A stretch of DNA of 64,000 nt from Cucumis sativus (lineage: Eukaryota; Streptophyta; Magnoliopsida; Cucurbitales; Cucurbitaceae). Numbering within the stretch: the stretch's first letter is position 1; every line of letters starts with the position of its first letter. The notes under the pieces were generated by a model. That model did no database searches, was not told the DNA's origin, and saw only the letters and a list, made by a program, of their open reading frames with translations. Both the position numbers and the translations under genes were made by a program. The DNA lies in NCBI RefSeq assembly GCF_000004075.3, contig NC_026659.2, positions 29,716,272 through 29,780,271 on the forward strand, written 5' to 3'. Shown here one piece after another: positions 45,481-56,652 of the stretch.

Positions 45481-46410
45481 ATGTGTTTGGAAACTTTTTC
45501 TGGATGATATCCATGGTGTTGATACGTTCATAAATGATAAACATAAAAAGGATTTGCATTTTTTTTGGAATTATAGATTTTCACAGGTTTTTGTACCTAG
45601 AGGAATCAATTGATCTGTAATTAGTCTTCCACTTATTTCAAGATATCTTAACCTATATTGATGTAAAGCTCTAAGAATGCTAGAAATACAAAATATATAT
45701 ATGTGTGTGTATGTATATGTATATGTGTGTGTTTTCTCTTTTTCATTGATTAACTAATGATTGTATATGTATAAAGTTTAAGTGGTTTTAACTTTCACAC
45801 CATTATTAATTTGAACACCTCAATATATAATTTTTGTATGTATATAATACAAACACAATTAAAATAATATGTATCTCTATTTGAGAGTATGAGGTTTTAT
45901 CGGCAATGATATTTTCAAAAAAGTGGAATAATTCTTAATATCATCATCTTAATGCTCTCTCATGATGGTGCCTCTTCAGATTGTGTTCACCGATCTTGAT
46001 TAAATCTCAAATTCTTTTGATTGAACCACATTTATAATTAGGCTTTATGATTTTGATGCTATATTTGGTTGTACGAGGTTTACCATCTCAAAACCAATTT
46101 GGACAATGAATGAAGTGACACACCTATCTCATAAGAAGCGTGAGCCATTAGTTTTTCCAACGTTAAATTCTCTATCTCTATAAAATCTCTTTTGAAAAAC
46201 CACATTGTGTTGGATTAAATTATCCCGAGGGCGTGGGTTTCAATTAAACCACTTTTATCACATATACTATAAGCTTACTATAGTTGATAAACACATTTGA
46301 TTGAAAACTGAAACAATAATTTGAATTACGTTGGTAGAAAGAAACAAGAACCTTGGTAAAACACGAAAAAACAAATAAACAGAAGAATAATAGGCGTACA
46401 CTAATCAAGA
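45481..46410. other. Spacer with a dispersed repeat
   Basis: Positions 45732-46060 are repeated in direct orientation at 58380-58715 (shared TTTTCTCTTTTTCATTGATT and CAAAAAAGTGGAATAATTCT). A (TG)n(TA)n microsatellite lies at about 45697-45731. No gene is visible. Confidence 0.55.
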
Positions 46411-47693
46411 TCAATTAGCATTGTATAATGCATTAATGCCTGCAATGTCATCGGCATCCAAACCCTTGGTAGATCCTTCCATGATGCTTGGCCACATAAT
46501 AGCCCTTTCGATGGAGCTGTGATAGAGGCCGAGAAGGTGTCCGATCTCATGTAAAGCTATGGTCTCCAAGTCAAACGAATCAGCAATAGCACCGACGGCC
46601 CATGACTCGGCTGCGTCGAAATGTAATCTCCCATCTCTTGGTGCAAAACCATGAGCTATAACTCCTCGAACGCCATCGAAGGAATGGCCATCTCCATGGT
46701 CGCCAGTTTCAAAACTTATTTTGATGTCGGCTTTTTTGTATCGAGATGTTTGGGAGAAGTTGAAGTGAGTGTTTGCACCCCATGTCTTAAATGCTCGACC
46801 TATCGTAGCTACTGCCTTCGATGGGGTTCCCGGAAGAAATCCTGTTAAGAATGTGAATAAAAGATTTAGAATAAGTTTAAATTCAACAATCAAATTAACG
46901 TGCTATCAAAATAGAAAATCTAGCTTGTTATAATCCAACTTTAATGATAATTATTTATACCATCGTAAATTTGTGACATAAAAATTTTTAGTAAATTTTG
47001 AAAATTTTGATAACGAATTGTTTTTTTCACAGAAAAAAAGTCAGTTTAAGTTTTATTGCAGACTTTTCTCTCTCCTAATTTGTCTTTATTTTTCTGTCAT
47101 AAAAAGTCCAAATTGTTGTAATATAGATGAAAAATGCACGCAAAATTATATATGGATAGAAGATAAAATGTACCATAAGTGAGATGGGATTTGGAAGCAG
47201 GCCATTTAGGGTTTCCATCAAAGAAAGCATAGTGAGAAACACTATGAAAATGACCATTTATTTTTCTATGTTGATTCACCATTTTCTTCCCCGATTTCAT
47301 CCTCGTCTTTCCGTCGACAATATCGGCAAACCCACATCGAGGTCTCGACATAAGATCTAGCGTCTTGGCATTGATAGTACCTGTGGCCTTGAGATTGTAG
47401 TTGAGTTGATAAGTTTTAATGGCGGACTCTAAAACACCATCGAACTCATCATCATCAAAAGATTTAGAATAATTTTGAACATAGTTATTCAAATAGCCAA
47501 AATGTTGAAGATATTCCTTCACTTGGTGAATTCCTTCTACTTTGTCACCTTTCTTGCATCCATTGAGGTTCTTTAGAAACACCAATCCATTGGAAAGATG
47601 ACTCTTTGGATGAGAAGATGATATCAAAGGGAAGAGGACAATTACAAGAAAAAAAGAGGTCGTTAAGAATGATAATAATGTTTCGAATGCCAT
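46411..47693 (-). CDS. Matrix metalloproteinase, clade E, two exons
   Basis: Exon 1 is 47693-47174 and exon 2 is 46841-46411, separated by a 332-bp intron (47173-46842) at the same Gly codon as in the gene at 38920-39987. The spliced protein has 316 residues. The signal peptide is about 1-26; GCKKGDKVEGIH brings an extra propeptide cysteine (Cys46). The switch PRCGFAD is at 118-124, followed by a basic stretch (RMKSGKKM). The metal loop reads DHGDGHSFDGVRGVIAH, so one Gly of the GG pair is Arg, and HFDAAESW replaces the usual HFDADESW. The active site HEIGHLLGLYHS is 271-282 and Met-turn Met289. Zinc residues are intact, but calcium binding may be weaker. Confidence 0.88.
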
Positions 47694-47791
47694 GGCTCTC
47701 TCTTCAGTAAAGGCTATTGTTGTGTTAATAAGTACTATAAAATGAATTATTATACTACAAGTTTGGTGGAGATTGTGAGAAAGGATTGACC

Positions 47792-47799
47792 TATTTATA
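47792..47799 (-). promoter_or_regulatory. TATA box of clade E gene 3
   Basis: TATAAATA on the minus strand, about 99 bases upstream of the ATG at 47693. Confidence 0.65.
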
Positions 47800-48967
47800 G
47801 GAATGAAGTTGAGAAGTTATGAACAATAATTTTTTTTATTTTTTATTTTTTTATTTTAAAGGATTACTAAGTTTGGGAAGAGAGAATTAATTCCAAGATT
47901 GAACCTTAAGCTAGAAAAACGAAAGTCTAGAAGACAGAACAAAAGAATAAACAAAATTTTGGTGCATTGCATTCAACTTCTTTTGTTTTCGTTTTATATA
48001 ATAACATTTTAAGAAAATAGTAAATACTTGTTCTTTGTAAACTTCATCAATGAAATAAGATCTGTAATGTACTTTAAGTTTATGATTAATAACATGTGGT
48101 AATTTCCTAATTTTGAAACTAAAAAAAGATTACAGATGTAGTAACTAAATAATAAGGAAAATAAAATGTAAAATGTCTACAAAGTGATTTTCTAAAGTAG
48201 AATTTGTTTGGAACATTAGTAAAGAAAAGGATATAAAGAGAAAATATTTATTAGGCTTTTTCTAAGGAAAGTAATATCTTCTAATTTTGAATATATTTAT
48301 ATATATATTAGAATTTTGAAAGCATTATTGAAGGTTGAGTTGGTGAAAGCGAAGAGTGCAAAATATAAGAATTATAATATATTAAAACAAAATGATTTAG
48401 TCATTTTGTTTACGTAACTGTCTAATGATCGTTTCCCTAATTTATAGTTAGTCTAATCGTTGTTCCAATTTTACTAAATAATCTACACATTTATATTGTT
48501 CATTCTAATTTCTAGTTGAAAAGCCGCCTCAACCAACTAATTTAATTTACATAAACTATGTCATCATACATCATAATATTCCTCTTTTGTCATCATAATT
48601 AATTCGCGTTAGGATGAAAGGTTTTTAGGTCGATCACGAATTAAGAGCAACCAAGTCCGGTTGAGTTGAGATGTGTCCCTCAATTCAAGCTTACAGACAA
48701 ACAAATAGCAAACTCAAAAAAATGTACGGCTCTTCGATCCTTTCTAGCTATCATAAATATGACTTATCAAAATGCACGGCTCTCCTTTCATACCATTAAA
48801 AGCATTGTGTGTGGTTCAAGCTAGTTTTGAAACCTAAGACAAGTACTTTTTTATCGTTTCAAAATAACTCTCTCGAATGTGCCACCTGTTGAGCATAGAA
48901 AAATATGGTTCAAATGTTTATTTTCTTTGAAATATATTGGTCTGCTTTCTAGCATTGTTATTATATA
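47800..48967. other. Spacer
   Basis: AT-rich. Around 48600-48890 the composition is more mixed ('AAATGCACGGCTCTCCTTTC', with CGGCTCTTCGATCC nearby), suggesting a small unidentified repeat. No gene. Confidence 0.35.
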
Positions 48968-50925
48968 TGAACTATATTTTCATCCGGCTACAATAATGTG
49001 GCCTTTCACATGACACGGGGAGAAAAAAGATAAATATGGAAAAATCATACATTTAGCTGTGTTAATTTTAAAAGTGCATAAAATAGAGTAATACTCACTT
49101 ACAATCCAAACCCCATTAACAAAGGAAACAAAATATTAAAAGAAATTGTATTTTCTTAGAAAAAGAAATCTCTTTAATAAGTTGCATATATTAAATAGAA
49201 ACACAATCCAAGATGCATGTCTAACTAAATGCGGTGTTTTTAAGGGTACAAAGCATGAAGTCCGGCAATATCATCATCATTCAAGTTCTTTAAAGCATTG
49301 GAATCAATATAGGGCCACATGACAGCTTGTGGAAGGGTGCTATGGGCAAGACCAAGAACATGTCCAAGCTCATGAAGTGCCACATTCATCACATTAAACT
49401 TGTTTTCTTCCAACCCTGCCGACCAACTATCGTCGCCATCTAAGTGCAATCTCCCATCAGTTGGTGCAAAAGCATGACCCACAACTCCTCCAGGTCCATC
49501 AAAAGCAGACCCATCTGCATGATCCTTTACCTGAAAGCTGATATTAATGTCAGCACTTTGGGCATCCGAAGCTTCTGAGAATGTGAATAGTGACTGGGCT
49601 GCCCATCGAGCCATAGCCTCAGTCACCGATGGCACAAAGTCGACTGGAAAATTGTTGGTAAACATGTAGGTTAGGTGGCGTTTGTAATCTGGCCATTTTT
49701 TGTTGTTTGGGAATAAAACGTAATGAGATGACATTTCAAGATCATCCTCAAGATTCTTACTTGAGTTAAATTTGAAGACATCTCGTATTCCACATCGTTG
49801 TTGGAACATTTGATCTAATGTTTCTTGGTCTAGAATCCCACTTACGTTGAGGTGAGACCATTTCTGGTATAATCTAATAGCAGATTCTAGGGAGTCGTCG
49901 AACTTGTTGCTGTTGAGTTCAATGATATTGGAATCAGTACTCGTGTTGTGTGATAAGTAACCATAACGTTGAAGGTATTTTTTAATGTTGTGGATTCCTT
50001 CTACGTTGTCGCCTTTACGACATCCATTGAGACGTCGAGGAGATAGAATTTGGTTGTTTATGGAGATTACGTGAGATGCAATCGAAGCGAGAACAAGGAA
50101 GAGCAGTTGGAGGGACTTGACCATCATTGCTAAGAAAAGTTTAGAAATTGTATTGATGTGGAAGGAAAGGAATTTTAGGGTTTTTTTAAGAGAAATTTTG
50201 CATGAAGAAGAAAAGGAAAAAAATTGAGCATTGCATGAAAATTGGAATTTGTTAAAACCTACTCTTTCCTTCCTTGGGATAAATAAATTACGTTTATTTT
50301 CTTTGTTTTTTTTTTTCTCTTTTTTTGGAAAGAAACCATACCTTTTTTTAAACAAAAACTTACCTTTTCTGTTAAATTTAGTTGAGAGATATTCTTTGTA
50401 AAAGAGATATAAAATATCTCATTTAATGAAAATATAACAATAGTGGGTTATAAATGATTAGGATATGTGTAAATTAAATAAATATTCTACCTTTTTTCCA
50501 CCATGAACTTATAAATTAAGATAGATAAAATACGTTGTTTTTTATATATAAGGTTATTCATTTATTGAGATTTTGTTTACTTATTTAGCCAAATTGTGCT
50601 ATATTAAGTAAATTAACCATATTTTGAATTTGTTAATGTATTGATAGATATAATGTATCCATCAAATTTTATTTTAATGTTTTCACACATCATTGAAGTT
50701 ACTTTCCTATACGAAAAGATGCACTTTTCAAGGAATATAACCACTTTTATTAGATTACATTTTCTTTTCTTTTATCAAAGTTAGGATTCTATATGGAATT
50801 CTTTTATTAATTAAGAATGTAAACACAACTTTTATTTTGTTTTTCTTTTATACAATAATAATGCTAGAATGTTTTGAATATGTTATAAAATACTTCACAT
50901 TTATGTTATTTACGTTACTAAGAAG
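48968..50925 (-). repeat. Inverted segmental duplication, right copy
   Basis: Reverse-complement partner of 1890-3772, holding the gene at 49240-50127 with promoter and 3' flank. Confidence 0.75.
49240..50127 (-). CDS. Matrix metalloproteinase, clade A copy 2
   Basis: A 295-residue intronless MMP starting MMVKSLQLLF; ATG at 50127, with a second ATG immediately after at 50124. The longer upstream open frame to 50355 would start at TTG and is leader in the paralogues. The signal peptide is 1-22, with propeptide Cys36. The cysteine switch is QRCGIRD (110-116): Gln replaces the first Pro and Arg the second. Metal-loop zinc ligands are at 203, 205, 218 and 228, active site HELGHVLGLAHS 252-263 and Met-turn Met270. 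It is closest to the plus-strand gene at 2618, not to its same-strand neighbours, as judged by sequence and by the shared TTAAAAA (not TATAAA) promoter word. Confidence 0.93.
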   Translation of the reverse strand: MMVKSLQLLFLVLASIASHVISINNQILSPRRLNGCRKGDNVEGIHNIKKYLQRYGYLSHNTSTDSNIIELNSNKFDDSLESAIRLYQKWSHLNVSGILDQETLDQMFQQRCGIRDVFKFNSSKNLEDDLEMSSHYVLFPNNKKWPDYKRHLTYMFTNNFPVDFVPSVTEAMARWAAQSLFTFSEASDAQSADINISFQVKDHADGSAFDGPGGVVGHAFAPTDGRLHLDGDDSWSAGLEENKFNVMNVALHELGHVLGLAHSTLPQAVMWPYIDSNALKNLNDDDIAGLHALYP

Positions 50926-51899
50926 CTTTAATTCCAATATTATCATTTCAGGTCATTCAAGAAAAGAAGAAAATGAAAACTATAGAAATATAGTGAAGAA
51001 TGTTAAAAATATTAGGCCGGCGAAGAGACAACTTAACCGATCAAACAAATTGTCGAGGAATGCAAAAGATTAGAATATTGCTTGTGACCGATTGATTTGT
51101 CCCTTGTTTTGATTTGCAACTCTCTCATTGAGTAAATGGATATTGCACTATATTAGTTTTGTGGATATTCCATGATAGGAAAGGTTAATGATAGACTTCA
51201 CATTTTATTTGATTTTGTTCTATTCATATACAAAAGTGTTGGACCACAGGTTGAATATTGCAAATTGTGTCCCTTTATATTCTTAAATAGTAGTGACTCT
51301 CAATGGATGTTAAAGTTTATTAAAGATAAACCATAATCGTGAAAAACTTCACAATCACATTACCTCTTCATATTTTAGTTATGTGCCTTTTATGTTCTCA
51401 TTGAGAAATTAGTATTATACATGTTGAATCATTGCAAATTAGTATTAATTTGTGCATTCTATTGAGAAAAAGTTTTGTTAATATAAATGTTGAAGTTTAT
51501 CGTTGATAGAAGTTATCGACGATAAACTTCATAATAAGGTTTATAACTTATAGAAACTATCTGCTAAATTTAAAACTCCATTATGACATTACTTTATATT
51601 ATTACTTAATAAAGTCACTATCTTCAAGCAGAATAATTCTTATCAACAACATAATGTCACATCATTGAAAAAATAGTGAAACTGTGCAACTTCTACTATT
51701 GTGACCAACATGACGACAATAACTACATTTTGAGCGACTTTTCTTCTCATCAATCATTTTTTTTATTTGTTTTTGCGGTCCTGTTCGAGGCTTGCAAACT
51801 AGAGGTATTGTTACACTTGTGACATTGATTAATAATAATTATGAATTTACTACAAAAAAAAAAAAACAAAAAGGATATATAGTTATCATCCTAGTCATA

Positions 51900-52150
51900 T
51901 GGGTAGAAGAGGAAAGCAGATCAGAAGTCTGTTGAAGTTCCTCAGAGGAACTTGAGATCAGGTAGTGACTTTCGCCGTTTCCAATCGAACCCCATTGAGG
52001 TAGGTGAAGCTGCCAAAGAGAAACCGTTGTGCAACACTTGTGGAATGCGCCACTTGCATCGTTGTTTATTTGGGACTAGGATTTGCTTCAAGTGTAGGCA
52101 AGAGGGGCATACAACTTATCATTGTCCTTTGAGATATACTGGGGTTGGGT
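51900..52150 (+). mobile_element. Gypsy-type gag fragment (zinc knuckle)
   Basis: The translated words RSGSDFRRFQSNP, CNTCGMRH...C and CFKCRQEGHTTYHCP form the CCHC zinc knuckle of a Ty3/Gypsy gag. It is a short broken fossil with no LTR or pol around it. It is part of the tandem duplication, so the insertion predates that event. Confidence 0.75.
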
Positions 52151-53802
52151 AAAGCAATCATAGGTGGAGATTGACACAACGGGGCAATGTTTTTGCCACC
52201 ACCAAAGGGTAATACGAGAGACAAACCGACGAGGGACAAGAAGGATGCGTGACTGTCATATGAGGACTTAGTTTTCTTAAAAGAATTTGCTTCCACTTAT
52301 GGTTTTAATATTTTTTATGTGATTGAATTGAGTTTATGGATAGTTATTTTGTAAACAGTACTTTTAGAATTTTATTTGTTTGAAATAGGGTCTGCACAAC
52401 GTTTTCCTTGATCGTTATGATTTCAAATAAATTTTACCATATTTTGTGTCAATCAATGTGTTTTGTTTAATTAAAATAATGACTTCTATTTAGATAGAAA
52501 AGTTGGGCGTTCGTTACACTAAAACAAATGTAATTGTTAGATTCGTTGAAAAAATCATCGAAATAGACTGCAATTCTGACCATCCTGCCAAAAAATATTA
52601 AAACTATATGTCACTATATATTAAAGTTGTAAATAAGATTGGGTATATATGTATACTAAATCACATAACAAACCAATTATATCTTACCAAATATATTAAA
52701 GTATATATTAATCATTTAAAATATATGTAAAATAATAGTATGTATGTATGATGTACTCACGGAATATTATAGATACATTGAGAATGTGTCATTACTAATA
52801 TTTTAGTAATATTTACTATATAAAAATCGTGTGGTTTACTTATATTTAAAATATCAATGTTTATATGACTAACAACTTAATATTACGATATGATAAACAA
52901 AATAACAAAAAAAAAAAAAAACATTAACGAACGAAAAGATTCGGACGTCTTACTGTATATCATTGTATATGTGATATTGTATATATGTGTAAGCAATATA
53001 ATGAAATTAACTGTTGACAATAAAAAGTGAAATAAATGAGTAAGCAATATCTAAGTAAAGTACGATGTAATGAACCGACGAATGTTTGCGAGGAATTGAG
53101 AAAGACAACTAACCGGAAATTTGAGGAAAACAAAATTTCAAGATAAATTGAAGACCAAAGTTGAAGAACGATATTGAAAACATTAGAATTGATGGAAGAA
53201 AAGACCTAAATTGAATTACGAAGAAATCAAAGTCGTCCTCGGCATCAACACCGAAATAAATTTCACATATTCTTAACCTAGTGATGAAAATAATGATATA
53301 AAGTTATATTTAATTATTTAATTATTCTATATTATTTCATTTTATATTAAATTAACCAACTATTTCCAAATAATTTTCATAATTAATAAGTCATACATTA
53401 ATTAATAGAATAAATAAGAAGTTATCGTTTATAATATAAATTGAATATAATGTATATAAGAAAAAAATTTGAATTTAATTTTAAAAAATTTATATAATTA
53501 ATAATTATGATAAGGTTATAATGTTATAATTGTCCAAAAAAAATATACGAAAACCTAATAAAGAAATAAATCTTAATTCAGAACATTGGTGAAATTTACT
53601 AGTATACTTAGTTCTTTTATCTTTCGTTCTAAAAAGTGCTTAAAATAGAGTTATACTCAATGAAAATCCAAACTTCATTAACAAAGGAAACAAAATATTA
53701 AAGGAAATTGTAATTTTTTAGAAAAAGAAATCTCTTTAGTGAGTTGCCTGTATTAAATAGGAACACAGTCCAAGATGTGTATCTAAGTAAAGACGAGTGT
53801 TT
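52151..53802. other. Spacer within tandem copy 1
   Basis: AT-rich sequence matching 60076-61719. It ends with the 3' flank of the MMP gene. No gene. Confidence 0.5.
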
Positions 53803-54684
53803 TTAAGGGTACAAAGCATGAAGTCCCGCAATATCATCATCATTCAAGTTCTTTAAAGCATTGGATTCAATATAAGGCCACATGACAGCTTGTGGAAGGG
53901 TGCTATGGGCAAGACCAAGAACATGCCCAAGCTCATGAAGTGCCGCATTCATCACATTAACCTTCTTCTCTTCCAACCCTGCCGACCAACTATCGTCGCC
54001 ATCTAAGTGTAATCTTCCATCAATTGGTGCAAAAGCATGACCCACAACTCCTCCAGGTCCATCAAAAGGCATCCCATCTGCATGATCCTTTATTTGAAAG
54101 CTTATATTAATGTCAGCACTTTGGGCATCCGAAGCTTCTGAGAATGTGAATAGTGAATGGGCTGCCCATCGAGCCATAGCCTCAGTCACTGATGGCACAA
54201 AGTTAATTGGGAAATTGTTGGTAAATACGTAGGTTAGGTGGCGTTTGTAATCTGGCCATTTTAGGTTGCCTGGAAATAAAGCGTAATGAGATGACATTTC
54301 AAGATCATCCTCAAGATTCTTACTTGAGTTAAATTTGAAGACATCTCGTACGCCACATCGTGGTTGGAACATTTGATCTAATGTTTCTTGGTCTAGAATC
54401 CCACTTACGTTGAGGTGAGACCATTTCTGATATAATTTAATGGCAGATTCTAGGGAGTCGTCGAACTTGTTGCTGTTGAGTTCAATGATATGGGAATCAG
54501 TGTTGTGTGATAAGTAACCATAACGTTGAAGGTATTTTTTAATGTTGTGGATTCCTTCTACGTTGTCGCCTTTACGACATCCATAGAGACGTTGAGGAGA
54601 TAGAATTGGGTTGTGTTTGGAGGTTACGTGAGATGCAATGGTGACAAGAACAAGGAAGAGCAATCCGAGAGACTTGAACGTCAT
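53803..54684 (-). CDS. Matrix metalloproteinase, clade A copy 3
   Basis: A 293-residue intronless MMP starting MTFKSLGLLF at 54684. The signal peptide is 1-22. It lacks the two residues found in sisters at NTSTDS, giving NTDS. The cysteine switch PRCGVRD is at 108-114. The metal loop is KDHADGMPFDGPGGVVGH, active site HELGHVLGLAHS 250-261 and Met-turn Met268. A TATAAAA box at 54746-54740 lies about 60 bases upstream. It is the sister of the gene at 61720-62607 through the 4-kb tandem duplication. A secreted, activatable endopeptidase is expected. Confidence 0.93.
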   Translation of the reverse strand: MTFKSLGLLFLVLVTIASHVTSKHNPILSPQRLYGCRKGDNVEGIHNIKKYLQRYGYLSHNTDSHIIELNSNKFDDSLESAIKLYQKWSHLNVSGILDQETLDQMFQPRCGVRDVFKFNSSKNLEDDLEMSSHYALFPGNLKWPDYKRHLTYVFTNNFPINFVPSVTEAMARWAAHSLFTFSEASDAQSADINISFQIKDHADGMPFDGPGGVVGHAFAPIDGRLHLDGDDSWSAGLEEKKVNVMNAALHELGHVLGLAHSTLPQAVMWPYIESNALKNLNDDDIAGLHALYP

Positions 54685-54739
54685 TGCTAAGAAAAGTTTA
54701 GAAATTGTATTGATGTGGAAAGAAAAGAATTTTAGGGTT

Positions 54740-54746
54740 TTTTATA
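54740..54746 (-). promoter_or_regulatory. TATA box of clade A copy 3
   Basis: TATAAAA on the minus strand. The same word lies at the matching place in copy 4, while copies 1 and 2 read TTAAAAA or TTTAAAAA. Confidence 0.6.
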
Positions 54747-55230
54747 GAGAAAATTTGCATGAAGAAGAAAAAGGAAAAAAAATTGAGCATTGCATGTAAA
54801 TTGGAATTCGTTAAAACCTACTCTTTGCTTTTGTGAGATAAATAAATTACTTTTATTTTCTTTGTTTTTTTTCTTTTTTCTTTTTTTTTCGAGAAAAACC
54901 ATACCTTTTTTTAAACAAAATTTTACCTTTTCTGTTAAATTTATTTGAGAGATATTCTTGTAAAAGAGAAATAAAATCTCTCATTGAATGAAAATATAAC
55001 AATAGTGGGTTATAAATAATTAAGTACATGTAAATTAAATAAATATTCTACCATTTTTTTCACCATGAACCTATAAATTGAGATTTTTTGTTTACTTATT
55101 TAGCCAAATTGTGCTATTTTAAGTAAATTAACCATATTTTGAATTTGTTAATGTATTTATAGATGATACATGCATCAATTTTTATTTTAATGTTTTCATA
55201 TATCATTGAAGATATTTTCCTCTTGGAAAG

Positions 55231-56652
55231 TAATGGTATTAATGGTGTTAATTTGTGCATAAACCAACCTAAATTGTTTCAAACTATTCCACGTCAAGGT
55301 CATGAATCATGGATCATGAATGTTCGAATTAAATCACTTAGTTACTTTGTGAATTAGGTATTTATTTAGTTCTTTAACTAATTTATTATTAGAGTTAGAT
55401 AATGATATTTCTTTTTTTCTTTTGTTAGGTGATGGTTGTGTGGAGAAAACATTGGAACAACACATATATGTGGGATAATTTTGGTATTGCTACAATTTAA
55501 ACATCTTTTTTTATCCTATCAAAGTTTTGGAATTATATATATGAAGTCATTTTATTTGAATTAACAATTTACTTGTTCTAGTAGTTAAAGACTTTGTTCG
55601 AACTTAGGATTGATTATTTTAAACTTTTGAATGTATATAATGTTCTTTTTTTTGTATGTTATAAATTTAAATATTTGGATTGTAATTATATATGATTGTG
55701 GATTTGGATGAATGTGAACTATACCTTCTTAGTATGGCAAATTACGATATAAATATCTATATGATTATAATTTGATTTTACAATAATAATATTGGACAGG
55801 TGTTATTAGATAAATTATAGTTATGTTTGTATTATTACAAAAAATGCTATAGAGGGTCAATCAACGATAAAGTTTGTGGGTAAAAATTTGGTATTTATAA
55901 CTTTTATTTTCCATTACAATAAATAATGTTAATAAAAATAAAAGACGTTCAATAACATATCTAGTCTATTTATTGTTATAACATTTTTTTATGATACTTT
56001 TTCAATATAATGAAACGTTTCCATAACAGTGAATTAAAGCTATAATATATCAATTTTTTATATTGTTATTAATAGGTCTACAAAAATCCATATTAAAAGT
56101 CAAAGACTTTTTGCTATGACAACCTTCATAAAACGCTAAAAAAATGGTTTATAGCATTTTTTTCATTGTTATTTAAATAGCCATTGAATTGTTTTGATAA
56201 CATTTTTCTGAACACAATAAAAAAAGCTACACAAAGTTTTTTATAACTTTTTCCAATATTATTAAAACACTATTGAAACATTTTGATAATGCTTTTTAAA
56301 TGTTATTGAAATCGCTATTGAAACGTTTTGATAACGTTTTCTGAACGCAATACAAAACGTTATAAAAGGTCTTTTATAGCATTTTTCCAATGTTATTGAA
56401 AACGCTATTGAATCATTTTGATAACGATTTTTCCAACGCAATAAAAAAACTCCATACAAATTTCAATAGGTTTTTTTTCACATTATAAAAAGCATTTATA
56501 GCATCATATATGTGTTATCAATAGAGATATATTATATCGTTTTGCACAACGTGTAAAAATGCTATGAAAAGTCATGGACTTTCAATAACATCGACTACGA
56601 CAGCATTTCGAAAACGCTATTAAAAATCAACAATAGTGTTTTTGTATGCTAT
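55231..56652. mobile_element. Insertion with CACTA-like repeat-rich end
   Basis: The paralogous flank at 50690-50930 aligns with 55190-55230 and again from about 56653 (AACCACTTTTATT), so about 1.42 kb was inserted here. Its right part (55831-56649) has ends resembling each other in inverted orientation (TTACAAAAAATGCTATAG and, reversed, ATACAAAAACACTATTG). It is filled with TTTTGATAACG, GAACGCAATA and AACGCTATTGAA words at irregular 50-90 bp spacing, as in CACTA sub-terminal regions. The left part (55231-55830) has no recognised domain. No transposase frame is seen. Confidence 0.6.

Larger units (their letters stand above)
51005..55055. repeat. 4-kb tandem duplication, copy 1
   Basis: This matches 58928-62972 in direct orientation with a period of about 7.92 kb. 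Anchors are GCGAAGAGACAACTTAACCG (51018 and 58938), the gag fragments, and the MMP stops (53803 and 61720). The repeat carries a Gypsy gag fragment and a clade A MMP. Left and right limits were judged by eye. Confidence 0.8.

Noticed and set aside
50128-50355. 76-residue N-terminal extension of the gene at 49240-50127
   Set aside because: It starts at a non-ATG codon, is Lys/Phe-rich low complexity, and covers the promoter and leader of the paralogues.
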